Origin: Lachnospiraceae bacterium | GTDB taxonomy: Bacteria > Bacillota > Clostridia > Lachnospirales > Lachnospiraceae | DNA length: 64,000 nt | NCBI GenBank assembly: GCA_021202635.1 | Contig: JAJQCQ010000013.1 | Span: forward strand, 1-64,000 | Direction: 5' to 3' | Shown here: piece by piece, positions 1 to 7,938 of the stretch | Position numbering within the stretch: the stretch's first letter is position 1 | How the letters are laid out: each line of letters opens with the position of its first letter | The notes under the pieces: model-generated | The model's database searches: none | Told to the model about the DNA's origin: nothing | Seen by the model: only the letters and a program-made list of their open reading frames with translations | Made by a program: the position numbers and the translations under genes

Positions 1-36
1 ACTTGGCGTGGCTTTTAGATTCATCTACTCTGGCTA

Positions 37-53
37 GGGTGTGACCTGTAACT
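37..53. repeat. Partial copy of 61-bp inverted repeat (family A)
   Basis: The sequence GGTGTGACCTGTAAC matches the terminal arm of the 61-bp family A elements found at four other places in this window. The neighbouring bases match only in part, so this is a degenerate or truncated copy, or one that runs past the window edge. Confidence 0.5.
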
Positions 54-90
54 TTCACTTAATTTTTTTCCAGAAAAATCAACATTTCAT

Positions 91-119
91 TTGACAATGC
101 CAAAAAGTTATGCTAGAAT
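91..119 (+). promoter_or_regulatory. Promoter of tRNA-Thr
   Basis: A consensus sigma-A promoter: TTGACA, 17-bp spacer, TAGAAT. The tRNA begins 25 bases after the -10 box, as expected for a short precursor leader. Confidence 0.85.
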
Positions 120-144
120 AACAAACCGTAGCGAGCAGCTACGT

Positions 145-217
145 GCTGATGTGGCACAGTCGGTAGCGCACCTCATTGGTAGTGAGGAGGTCACGAGTTC
201 GATTCTCGTCATCAGCT
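145..217 (+). tRNA. tRNA-Thr (anticodon GGT)
   Basis: A 73-nt cloverleaf without an encoded CCA. The acceptor arms are GCTGATG and CATCAGC with discriminator T. The anticodon stem CCTCA/TGAGG encloses the loop TTGGTAG, giving anticodon GGT, which reads ACC and ACU. The T-arm ACGAG TTCGATT CTCGT carries the usual TTC. It is a single tRNA gene with its own promoter and terminator. Confidence 0.95.
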
Positions 218-230
218 TATCATTTTGTGA

Positions 231-272
231 CAGGAACCCCGATTTAAGCGGAAATCGGGGTTCCTGTTTTTT
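231..272 (+). terminator. Intrinsic terminator of tRNA-Thr
   Basis: A perfect 15-bp stem (231-245 with 252-266) and a 6-nt loop, followed by a run of six T. It lies 14 bases after the tRNA. Confidence 0.92.
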
Positions 273-359
273 CTGATCTTCAGCTTAGTTCTGAGCAGTC
301 AGAAAACAAGAATGTATCTTAATCACGCTATCAAATATTCAACGCAGAAAAATCAATTC

Positions 360-392
360 ATTGTCAACTTTTTCAACATTTCAGTTGACAAT
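360..392 (+). promoter_or_regulatory. BirA-type biotin operator upstream of bioY
   Basis: The perfect inverted repeat ATTGTCAACT (360-369) and AGTTGACAAT (383-392) is separated by 13 bases. It resembles the TTGT-AAC / GTT-ACAA half-sites recognised by biotin protein ligase repressors (BirA). The right half-site contains the TTGACA -35 box of the bioY promoter, so binding would block RNA polymerase. The site is seen directly; the assignment to BirA is inferred from its shape and the gene it controls. Confidence 0.72.
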
Positions 393-413
393 TATCTTCT
401 CCCGTGGTAAATT
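385..413 (+). promoter_or_regulatory. bioY promoter
   Basis: TTGACA, 17-bp spacer, TAAATT, with an extended -10 TG one base upstream of the -10 box. The -35 box lies inside the right arm of the operator palindrome. The leader then contains the small hairpin GGCAGG-AAA-CCTGCC at 421-435. Confidence 0.75.
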
Positions 414-471
414 AGCACCTGGCAGGAAACCTGCCTTACATGCTCTGTTTCAAGCGAGAAGGGAGATTATT

Positions 472-1041
472 ATGACATCAATGACAACAACACAAAACAA
501 ACAGACCGGCCTGCGGACCATTGACATGGTTTACATCGCTTTCTTCGCGGCGCTGATGGCCATCTGTTCGTGGATTTCGATCCCGGCTACGGTGCCGTTT
601 ACCATGCAGACGTTTGGCGTCTTTATCGCGGTCGGTATTCTGGGCGGAAGAAGAGGCACCCTGGCGGTTCTGGTCTATATTTTGCTTGGGGCGATTGGGC
701 TCCCGGTTTTCGCGGGCTTCTCAGGCGGGCTCGGTTCCCTGCTTGGAAGCACGGCCGGCGGATATATCATTGGATTTTTCTTTTCCGCACTCTCGATGTG
801 GCTGATTGAGAAGACTTTAGGAAAGAGTGCGCCGATACAGATTTTTTCGATGATCGTCGGCCTGATTGTCTGCTACGCGTTCGGTACGGTATGGTTTATG
901 GTCGTCTATACCAGCCAGACTGGGGCTGTTGGCCTGCTGACGGTACTTGGATGGTGCGTTTTTCCGTTCATCATTCCGGATCTGCTGAAAATCGTGCTGG
1001 CATTTGTATTATCAAACCGGCTGCGGAAATTTGTGCCGTAA
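472..1041 (+). CDS. bioY: Biotin transporter BioY (ECF S-component)
   Basis: The product is the membrane substrate-binding subunit of an energy-coupling-factor biotin transporter. The 189-residue protein has about six hydrophobic segments and the family's typical N-terminal pattern, with PATVPFTMQTFGVF early on and the glycine-rich GGLGSLLGSTAGGYIIGF in the middle. The ORF track starts at 361, but an ATG at 472 follows a GAGAAGGGAGA ribosome-binding site, and the upstream part is operator and promoter DNA. No ECF ATPase or T-component lies nearby, so it probably shares a group II ECF module encoded elsewhere. The operator indicates repression when biotin is plentiful. Confidence 0.93.
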   Translation: MTSMTTTQNKQTGLRTIDMVYIAFFAALMAICSWISIPATVPFTMQTFGVFIAVGILGGRRGTLAVLVYILLGAIGLPVFAGFSGGLGSLLGSTAGGYIIGFFFSALSMWLIEKTLGKSAPIQIFSMIVGLIVCYAFGTVWFMVVYTSQTGAVGLLTVLGWCVFPFIIPDLLKIVLAFVLSNRLRKFVP

Positions 1042-1089
1042 ATCGGCTGCATCGTTCCCATACCAGCCTGAGCAAAAAATCCTCCCATA

Positions 1090-1129
1090 GAAAAACTGCG
1101 GTCCCTGTGAAAGGATTCCGCAGTTTTTC
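1090..1129. terminator. Bidirectional terminator between bioY and hydA
   Basis: GAAAAACTGCGG and CCGCAGTTTTTC form a 12-bp stem whose A and T ends serve both directions. It lies between the convergent bioY and hydA genes. Confidence 0.85.
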
Positions 1130-1137
1130 ATTTTCTT

Positions 1138-3021
1138 CTATTCTTCCCCTGGCATTTTCCACGCATGGTGATCGGTGTGCAGCAGCTCATGCGCCTTGTG
1201 CGAGAGCGGCGCTCCGAGATAGTCCTGATAACACTGCTTCACGGCCGGGTTCTCATGCGAGTAACGCAGCTGGTTCCCTTTGTCAAGCGCATACAGCACT
1301 TCGCCGCGCTCTGCCGCCAGCTCTTCGCCGTCTTTGATCGGCTGCCCGCCGCCGCCGGCACAGCCGCCGGGACAGGCCATGACTTCGACAAAATGATAGC
1401 TCACTTCGCCTCTGCGGAGAGCTTCGATCAGTTTGCGGGTGTTACCAAGACCGCTCACCACAGCGACCTTCAGCTGGGTTCCGGCAAGGTTAAACTCTGC
1501 TTCCTTCCAGCCTTTATTTCCTCTTACCTTTTTAAACGCGTCCGGATCGGGGTTTCTGCCGGTCACCAGATAGTAGGCGCTGCGCAGGGCGGCTTCCATT
1601 ACGCCGCCGGTTGCGCCGAAGATGACGCCCGCGCCGGAGCCGACGCCAAGCGGCATATCAAACTCTTCTTCCGGAAGAAGCGCAGGACGAATCTGCTCCG
1701 CACGGATCAGACGGTCTACCTCACGGGTGGTCAGTACCACGTCAACATCCGGGACGGATGCCTGCTCGGACGGTTCCAATTGCCCCAGTTTCTCTTTGTC
1801 TCCACCGGACTGTGCCAAAACCTCCTTTTCCCTGTCTTCCCGGCTTACCCGCGCTCCGTCCTCCATACCCGGTATCGCACACTCATGCTTTTTCGCAAGA
1901 CAGGGCATGATGGAAACACAGTAAATTTTCGAAGGGTCTACACCCAAAAGCTGCGCATAGTAGGATTTCGCGACCGCGCCGAACATCTGCTGCGGAGATT
2001 TCGCGGTGGAGAGCTGATCTACCATATCCGGATACTGTGATTTCAGAAAACGTACCCAGCCCGGACAGCAGGAGGTAAAGAGCGGGAATTTTTCTGCTGA
2101 TCCCTGAGCGCCTGCTTCATCTGAGGAAGGGTCTGCTCCTTTCGCGTCAACTGCAGCGCTCCTCTTTAATTTTTCAAGGAACTCACTTCCCTCTTCCATA
2201 ATCGTCAGATCGGCGCTGAAGTTTGTGTCAAAAATATAGTCAAAGCCCATCTGCCGCAGGGCGGCCACCAGGCGTTTTACTGTGGCAAATTCTCTGGAGA
2301 GGCCAAACGGTTCTCCCCAGGCCGCGCGCACAGCGGGAGCCACCTGCACAACGGTGATTTTCTCCGGATCCGCCAGTGCATCCAGAACCTTGTCAATGTC
2401 GTCCCGTTCCCGCAGCGCGCCAACCGGGCAGTGTGTGATACACTGACCGCAGAGAGCACAGTCGGATTCTTTGATCATCCGGTTCCGGGAAACATCCACC
2501 GTGGTGCGCGATCCGGTGCCGGAAACATCCCAGATATTCAGCCCCTGAACCTTGTCACAGATCTGCACACAGCGCATGCACTTAATGCATTTTCCTTCAT
2601 CACGAATCAGCGGAAATTTCATCGGCCATTCCGCTTTTGCCACTTTTTTCCGAAACGGCAGATCTACAATTCCCAGATCATTGGCAATCGTCTGCAGCTT
2701 ACAGTTTCCGCTGCGGACACAGGTGGAGCACTCGCCGTCGTGCTGAGAAAGAATCAGTTCCACCGTATTTTTGCGGCTCTCGCGCACACGGGGACTGTTC
2801 GTATGTACCACCATGCCATCCCAGACCTTGTTGTTGCAGGCCGCTACCAGCTTCGCGCATCCTTCGACCTCCACCATACAGACACGGCAGGCCCCGATGT
2901 TATTGATGTCTTTTAAGTAACAGAGGGTAGGAATGTAAATACCGACCGATGCGGCAGCGTCCAGAATCGTAGAGCCGTCTTCTGCTTTGTACTGTTTTCC
3001 ATTGATTGTCACATTTACCAT
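1138..3021 (-). CDS. hydA: [FeFe]-hydrogenase catalytic subunit (HydA)
   Basis: Reversible proton reduction to H2 in the cytoplasm. The 627 residues hold, in order, a [2Fe-2S] domain (Cys 34, 45, 48, 62), a His/Cys-ligated [4Fe-4S] site (His 94, Cys 98, 101, 107), a two-cluster ferredoxin domain (Cys 145-155 and 188-198), and the H-cluster domain with FTSCCPGW (about 316), MPCLAKKHE (about 372) and EVMACPGGCAGGGGQP (about 546). This is the M3 layout but longer than the usual 570-580 residues. Two hydrophilic stretches explain the excess: about 287-311 before the first H-cluster motif and about 385-422 after the second. It overlaps the upstream flavoprotein gene by 7 bp and has a strong AAGGAGGGAGG site, so the two are co-translated. 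Electrons probably come from NAD(P)H and/or ferredoxin through that partner. Confidence 0.95.
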   Translation of the reverse strand: MVNVTINGKQYKAEDGSTILDAAASVGIYIPTLCYLKDINNIGACRVCMVEVEGCAKLVAACNNKVWDGMVVHTNSPRVRESRKNTVELILSQHDGECSTCVRSGNCKLQTIANDLGIVDLPFRKKVAKAEWPMKFPLIRDEGKCIKCMRCVQICDKVQGLNIWDVSGTGSRTTVDVSRNRMIKESDCALCGQCITHCPVGALRERDDIDKVLDALADPEKITVVQVAPAVRAAWGEPFGLSREFATVKRLVAALRQMGFDYIFDTNFSADLTIMEEGSEFLEKLKRSAAVDAKGADPSSDEAGAQGSAEKFPLFTSCCPGWVRFLKSQYPDMVDQLSTAKSPQQMFGAVAKSYYAQLLGVDPSKIYCVSIMPCLAKKHECAIPGMEDGARVSREDREKEVLAQSGGDKEKLGQLEPSEQASVPDVDVVLTTREVDRLIRAEQIRPALLPEEEFDMPLGVGSGAGVIFGATGGVMEAALRSAYYLVTGRNPDPDAFKKVRGNKGWKEAEFNLAGTQLKVAVVSGLGNTRKLIEALRRGEVSYHFVEVMACPGGCAGGGGQPIKDGEELAAERGEVLYALDKGNQLRYSHENPAVKQCYQDYLGAPLSHKAHELLHTDHHAWKMPGEE

Positions 3022-4850
3022 TGCTCGGTCCTCCCTCCTTTAAATGATCCATATCCAAAATGGTCGCACCGCAGGCATCGTCTCGCTTCCTGATTGGCCT
3101 CCTCACAGGTCATGCCGCACTCAACCAGTTCAAAATCCTTCGCCCGGTCTGCTGCCTGGCGCTCTTTCATATTAATCCGCGCGCAGTTCTTCCGATCGTC
3201 CAGCCGCACCTGCGGAAGCTCTACGTCCACGGAAATCAGATGCTGGTATCCCAGAAATTCGTCAATATTCGCCGCCGCGACCTTCCCTGCCGCAATCGCA
3301 CGGATCACCGTCGCCGGGCCGGTCACACAATCGCCGCCCGCAAATACACCGGTGATATCTTTTGCGTTCACACCGCTCCAGTTCAGGGCGTCAATCACAC
3401 CGCGTTTCACCGGAATGCCCTGTTTTTCGAAGAGTCTGGAGTCAATGCCCTGACCAATCGCTACCAGGACGATATCACAGGCGAGCCGCACCTCCTCTGA
3501 GGAATTTTCCGGCGTCGGACGCCCGTTTTTCATCGGGCCGATAATCTGCGGCTGTACCCAGAGAGCCGCCACATTGCCATCCGCGTCCTTCTCAATGCGA
3601 AGCGGCGCGTGCAGGTCGAGAAGTTCACAGCCCTCTTCTACCGCCCCTTCGACTTCCTCCGGCATCGCAGTCATGTCGACCGATCTTCTGCGGTACGCGA
3701 TGCGCACACGTTCCGCGCCGAGGCGAACCGCCGAGCGGGCCACATCCATCGCCACATTTCCACCGCCGATGACGACAATGCTCTTTCCGGTAAAGTCCGG
3801 CATCTCGCCGTCGCCAATCCCACGGAGCAGCTCTACGGCAGAAATCACACCCTTCGCGTCCTCGCCTTCAATCCCAATCTTGCGGTCGGTATGTGCGCCG
3901 ATGGCGATATAGACCGCGTCATATTCTTTTCTCAGATCCACAATACTCGGAGATTCACCGACCGTCACACCGGTCTGCACCGTAATCCCCAGGCTCAGAA
4001 TCTGCTCAATCTCCCGGTCAAGCTCTTCTCTGGGCAGACGATAATTTGGAATTCCATAGCGAAGCATGCCGCCGAGCTTCTTCCGCTGCTCAAAAATCGT
4101 CACCTGGTGCCCCATCAGTGTCAGGTAATAAGCCGCGCTGAGTCCGCCGGGGCCGCCGCCGATCACAGCGACCTTTTTCCCGGTTGGCGCCGCCGGTACC
4201 GGAAGCGGAACATCACCCGCGTGGTCTACCGCAAACCGTTTCAACCCGCGGATATTGACCGGATCATCAATCAGGGTTCTGCGGCAGCGCACCTCGCACG
4301 GATGCTCGCAGATCAGCCCGCAGACCGCAGGCAGCGGGTTGTCCTTGCGGATCAGCCGGACTGCGTCGCCGTAGCGCCCTTCCGCGACCAGAGCCACGTA
4401 TCCCGGAATGTCCACGCCTGCCGGACACTGTGATACGCAGGGCACCGGCTGGTACAGCTCGCACTTACAGCGGTGGCGCAGCACATGCTCTTCAAAATCA
4501 TCGCGGAAGCCGCGCAGTCCTTTTAAGACCATGTTCGCCGCCTCGTAGCCGATCGCGCAGTCCGCCGAATAAAAAATATTCTTTGCTGTCTTCTCGATCA
4601 AATCAATGGTCTCCAGCGTTCCCTCGCCGTCGAGCACCATCTCCAGCAGATCCTGCAGCTGTCCCAGCCCAATCCGGCATGGAACGCACTTTCCGCAGGA
4701 CTGTGAGTGACACAGCTTTAAAAACGAAGACGCCAGATCCACCGGACAAAGCCCAGGCGGACTGGCACTGATCCGCCGTTCCAGATCCTTGTAGAGCGAC
4801 TCCACCGTAGTCTGGGCTTTGTTGCTCGTGATAATACTCAGTCTACTCAT
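3015..4850 (-). CDS. NuoF-like/GltD-like FeS flavoprotein, hydrogenase partner
   Basis: A probable NAD(P)H-dependent electron-transfer subunit for HydA. The N-terminus has the NuoF C-terminal cluster pattern SCGKCVPCRIG (about residues 51-61) with a fourth ligand in SADCAIG. Next comes the GltD-type cysteine domain (CVSQCPAGVDIPGY, CGLICEHPCEVRCRR). Two dinucleotide folds follow, VIGGGPGGLSAA for FAD and VIGGGNVAMDVA for NAD(P), then FAGGDCVTGPATVIRAI typical of glutamate synthase small subunits. It ends with a CLRCD motif. The start at 4850 is chosen because AAAGGAGAAC sits just upstream; the ORF-track start at 4895 lacks a site. There is no FMN-binding NuoF core, so it is not a full HydB subunit. 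Whether it bifurcates electrons cannot be told from sequence. Confidence 0.85.
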   Translation of the reverse strand: MSRLSIITSNKAQTTVESLYKDLERRISASPPGLCPVDLASSFLKLCHSQSCGKCVPCRIGLGQLQDLLEMVLDGEGTLETIDLIEKTAKNIFYSADCAIGYEAANMVLKGLRGFRDDFEEHVLRHRCKCELYQPVPCVSQCPAGVDIPGYVALVAEGRYGDAVRLIRKDNPLPAVCGLICEHPCEVRCRRTLIDDPVNIRGLKRFAVDHAGDVPLPVPAAPTGKKVAVIGGGPGGLSAAYYLTLMGHQVTIFEQRKKLGGMLRYGIPNYRLPREELDREIEQILSLGITVQTGVTVGESPSIVDLRKEYDAVYIAIGAHTDRKIGIEGEDAKGVISAVELLRGIGDGEMPDFTGKSIVVIGGGNVAMDVARSAVRLGAERVRIAYRRRSVDMTAMPEEVEGAVEEGCELLDLHAPLRIEKDADGNVAALWVQPQIIGPMKNGRPTPENSSEEVRLACDIVLVAIGQGIDSRLFEKQGIPVKRGVIDALNWSGVNAKDITGVFAGGDCVTGPATVIRAIAAGKVAAANIDEFLGYQHLISVDVELPQVRLDDRKNCARINMKERQAADRAKDFELVECGMTCEEANQEARRCLRCDHFGYGSFKGGRTEQW

Positions 4851-5015
4851 TTGTTCTCCTTTCTTTTTCCTGACACCGTACCCGCTCAGTTTCACGCAAA
4901 AATTCTGACAATTTCAAAAAAATGCGCCAGAACCTTTTTCGTGTTTCTCCTTTTCTGTCCTCAATATCACAATTACGAATTGTCATTTTTCTTTTACAAA
5001 GAATCTATATAATTT

Positions 5016-5045
5016 ACTATAGCACATACATTATGGGTTTGTCAC
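5016..5045 (-). promoter_or_regulatory. Probable promoter of the hydrogenase operon
   Basis: Read on the minus strand: GTGACA, 18-bp spacer, TATAGT. The transcript would start near 5009, giving a leader of about 160 nt that includes the ACAATT-ACG-AATTGT palindrome. The -35 box deviates by one base. Confidence 0.5.
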
Positions 5046-5143
5046 GACTAATTTTCTGAAAATGTCATCATACATATCTGTTTGAAGCCGATGTTCCATT
5101 ATAATGAGCCTTAAGACATAACAGAGAAAACTGGTATTTTGAA

Positions 5144-5172
5144 AAAGCCAGAGGATTTTCTCCCCTGGCTTT
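5144..5172 (-). terminator. Terminator of the liv operon
   Basis: AAAGCCAGAGG pairs with CCCCTGGCTTT (one mismatch). It lies about 130 bases after livF and is flanked by T-rich runs on both strands. Confidence 0.75.
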
Positions 5173-5299
5173 CTTTTTATGCGCAGGACTGCGTAAGGAA
5201 ATTTTCCGGCTGATGCCGGACGCAGCCCGCGCAGGCGAGCAGAAAGCGAAAGAACCGCCTCCTGCTCGATCACACAATCGCACATAGAATTTTGGCAGC

Positions 5300-5998
5300 T
5301 TATTTTCCCAGGTAAGCCGCCCGGACCTTCTCATCCGCAAGCAGGCTTGCTCCGCTGCCGGTCATGGTAATGCGGCCGGTCTCCATCACGTAGCCGATAT
5401 CTGCGGTGCGCAAAGCCATGTTCGCGTTCTGTTCGATCAGCAGAATGGTCACACCTTCCTTGTGAATCTGCCGGATGATGTTGAAGATTTCCTGCACAAT
5501 CAGCGGTGCGAGGCCAAGGGACGGTTCATCCATCATCAGCAGCTTCGGCCGGCTCATCAGGGCGCGCGCAACGGCTAGCATCTGCTGCTCGCCGCCGGAA
5601 AGCGTACCGCCGGCCTGCCAGCTGCGCTCCTTCAGGCGCGGAAACAGGCTGTATACCCATTCCAGATCGGCACTCAGATCATCTTTTCGCATATAGGCAC
5701 CAATTTTCAGGTTTTCCAGTACCGTCAGGTCCGGGAAAATCTTACGCCCCTCCGGTACCAGTGTGATTCCCTTCGATACGATGACGTCCGTATCCTGCCC
5801 GGTGATATTCTCACCATTGAAGGTAATCGTGCCGGAGGCCGGTTTTTCCAGGGATACGATGGAGCGCAGCGTAGTGGATTTCCCCGCGCCGTTTGCGCCG
5901 ATCAGCGTGACGATGCTGTTCTCGGGCACCTCAAAGCTGATTCCCTTTACGGCTTCGATCCCGCCGTAATTCACTTTCAGATCCTGTACTTTAAGCAT
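5300..5998 (-). CDS. livF: Branched-chain amino acid ABC transporter ATPase LivF
   Basis: The smaller of the two cytoplasmic ATPases that drive uptake of branched-chain amino acids. The roughly 232 residues contain Walker A GANGAGKST, signature LSGGEQQMLA and Walker B LLMMDEPSLGLAP. The last motif is characteristic of LivF. The ORF track begins at a GTG (6004), but the ATG at 5998 has better spacing from the GGGGTG site; either start overlaps the end of livG. It is the last gene of the operon. Confidence 0.93.
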   Translation of the reverse strand: MLKVQDLKVNYGGIEAVKGISFEVPENSIVTLIGANGAGKSTTLRSIVSLEKPASGTITFNGENITGQDTDVIVSKGITLVPEGRKIFPDLTVLENLKIGAYMRKDDLSADLEWVYSLFPRLKERSWQAGGTLSGGEQQMLAVARALMSRPKLLMMDEPSLGLAPLIVQEIFNIIRQIHKEGVTILLIEQNANMALRTADIGYVMETGRITMTGSGASLLADEKVRAAYLGK

Positions 5999-6845
5999 CT
6001 TCACTCACCCCCAGATATGCCTCGATGACGCGCGGATCGTTCTGCACGACTTCCGGCGTACCTTCTGTGATCAGCTTTCCGAAATCCAGCACATACACGC
6101 GGTCGGAAATCTGCATGACGAGATCCATATGGTGCTCAATCATAAAAATTGTCATATCATACTCATCGCGAATCTGACCGATGAAATCCGTCAGCTCCTG
6201 CGTCTCCTGCGGGTTCATGCCGGCGGCAGGCTCATCGAGCAGCAGCAGCTTCGGCTCCGTCGCCAGCGCACGCGCGATCTCCAGGCGCCGCTGAATACCA
6301 TAAGGAAGCGAACCGGCAATTTCATCCTTTAAATGCGCCAGGTTCTGCATTTCCAGAAGCTCCAGCGCTTCCTTACGCATCCGCTGCTCCTCCGCGTGAT
6401 TCAGACGGAAGGTCGCGGTAAACAGATTCTGTTTCGCGCGCATATGCTTCGCGATCAGTACGTTTTCAAACACCGTCATAGAGGAAAAGAGACGGATATT
6501 CTGGAACGTCCGCGCAATACCGGCCTTAGTAATTTTATCCGGCGTCTGCACCAGACGCTTCGAATATTTCCCCGCATTCTCGCCCTTATAGGTCTTTTTC
6601 ATTTTGCCGTGCGGATAGCTTTCCACGAGCTCCTGCCCGCAGAATTCCACACGGCCGTTGGTCGGTTCATACACACCGGTGATGCAGTTGAACGCCGTCG
6701 TCTTTCCGGCGCCATTCGGCCCGATCAGCGCAACGATTTCATGTTCATTTACCTCCAGGGAGAGGTTGTCTACCGCGACGACACCGCCAAACTGCATCGT
6801 AACATTTTCTACACGGAGAACGTTTTTCATGGAGTCGGTACTCAT
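5991..6845 (-). CDS. livG: Branched-chain amino acid ABC transporter ATPase LivG
   Basis: The second ATPase of the transporter, 284 residues. Walker A is GPNGAGKTT and Walker B LLLLDEPAAGMNP. The insert between Walker A and the signature is longer than in LivF, with RTFQNIRLF as in other LivG proteins. The signature reads LPYGIQRRLEIARAL, a variant of the usual LSYGQQRRLEIARAL. The ORF track starts at 6896, but the ATG at 6845 follows GGAGGAGG and forms an ATGA overlap with the livM stop, so translation is coupled. Confidence 0.93.
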   Translation of the reverse strand: MSTDSMKNVLRVENVTMQFGGVVAVDNLSLEVNEHEIVALIGPNGAGKTTAFNCITGVYEPTNGRVEFCGQELVESYPHGKMKKTYKGENAGKYSKRLVQTPDKITKAGIARTFQNIRLFSSMTVFENVLIAKHMRAKQNLFTATFRLNHAEEQRMRKEALELLEMQNLAHLKDEIAGSLPYGIQRRLEIARALATEPKLLLLDEPAAGMNPQETQELTDFIGQIRDEYDMTIFMIEHHMDLVMQISDRVYVLDFGKLITEGTPEVVQNDPRVIEAYLGVSEDA

Positions 6846-7924
6846 TTCGCAGCCTCCTCCTTTCCGGCGTCTTTTTGCCCTCGTTTCTTTTTCCACCAGT
6901 TGTACACGCGGGCAGGCGAAAACTCTTTGTCACCCATGATACCCTTGCGGTAAAACAGCACAACAATCATCACGATGACCGCAAACACAACCTTGCGGAA
7001 ACCGCTGCGCAGAAGCGGAACCTTGAAGCTTCCGATGTAGGTCTCCGTATCCAGAAAACGCAGCCACCACTCGGAGCAGGCAATGTAAAGGAAGGATGCC
7101 AGACAGCTTCCTGTCACAGAGCCCAGTCCGCCGATAACAACGATCAGCAGAATTTCGTAGGTCATCGCTGATTTAAACGTTGAAGCCTGAATCGAAGTCT
7201 GATACATCGCCAGCAGACCGCCGCCGATCCCCGCGAAAAAGGAGGAAATACAGAACGACATCCGTTTGTGCTTTGCCAGATTGATTCCCATCGCCTCTGC
7301 CGCGACCTCGTCGTCCCGGATGGCACGGAACGCCCGCCCATAGGAAGAATGAATCACCAGCACCATGACCGCAATACAGATTCCGCAGACAATTAATGGG
7401 AACAGAACGGAATTAAAGGTCGGGAACTTGCGCAGCAGGTTCGAACCATTTGTGATCACCCCCAGCTTGTCCCACTGGAAAATCGCACGGATAATTTCGG
7501 CAAAGCCGAGGGTCGCGATCGCCAGATAATCGCTTTTCAGACGCAGCACCGGCAATCCGATCAGCCAGGCAAAAATCGCCGCCACGACACCGGCTGCCAG
7601 CAGACCCACAATGACTGGTACCGAAAACTGAATCAGACCGCCGTCATAATACTGATAAACCGAAGCGCGGGCCTCGACCGGAATCGTCAGGACACCATAG
7701 GTATACGCGCCGATCAGCATAAAACCCGCCTGTCCTAAAGAAAAGAGGCCGGTAAAGCCGTTCAGCAGGTTCATCGACACCGCGACGAGCGCGTAAATGC
7801 AGCTCTTTTTCAATACCGTCAGCGCAATATGCGTCGAGGGCAGAATCTGCTCCAGCAAAAAGACGAAGGCGCACAGCGCCAGAAGGAGCACTGCGGAAAT
7901 AATGGTATTTGTTTTCTTACTCAT
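6842..7924 (-). CDS. livM: Branched-chain amino acid ABC transporter permease LivM
   Basis: An integral membrane permease of 360 residues with about nine hydrophobic segments. The family loop FRAIRDDEVAAEAMGINLAK, which contacts the ATPase, is clear in the middle, and LATLGFAEIIRAI is also typical. The C-terminus is a short basic and acidic tail. It follows livH by 14 bp and overlaps livG by 4 bp. Confidence 0.94.
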   Translation of the reverse strand: MSKKTNTIISAVLLLALCAFVFLLEQILPSTHIALTVLKKSCIYALVAVSMNLLNGFTGLFSLGQAGFMLIGAYTYGVLTIPVEARASVYQYYDGGLIQFSVPVIVGLLAAGVVAAIFAWLIGLPVLRLKSDYLAIATLGFAEIIRAIFQWDKLGVITNGSNLLRKFPTFNSVLFPLIVCGICIAVMVLVIHSSYGRAFRAIRDDEVAAEAMGINLAKHKRMSFCISSFFAGIGGGLLAMYQTSIQASTFKSAMTYEILLIVVIGGLGSVTGSCLASFLYIACSEWWLRFLDTETYIGSFKVPLLRSGFRKVVFAVIVMIVVLFYRKGIMGDKEFSPARVYNWWKKKRGQKDAGKEEAAK

Positions 7925-7938
7925 ACAAGCGCCCCCTC

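Larger units (their letters stand above)
4851..5299. other. 449-bp intergenic region upstream of the hydrogenase operon
   Basis: No credible gene. It holds a probable minus-strand promoter (5016-5045), a palindrome ACAATT-ACG-AATTGT at 4969-4983 in the expected hydrogenase leader, and the liv operon terminator (5144-5172). Bases 5181-5299 show nothing I recognise. Confidence 0.7.

Noticed and set aside
361-471. N-terminal extension of BioY
   Set aside because: It overlaps the operator and promoter; the ATG at 472 has the ribosome-binding site.
4969-4983. Rex-binding site upstream of the hydrogenase operon
   Set aside because: The palindrome does not match the TTGTGAA-N4-TTCACAA pattern closely enough to name the regulator.
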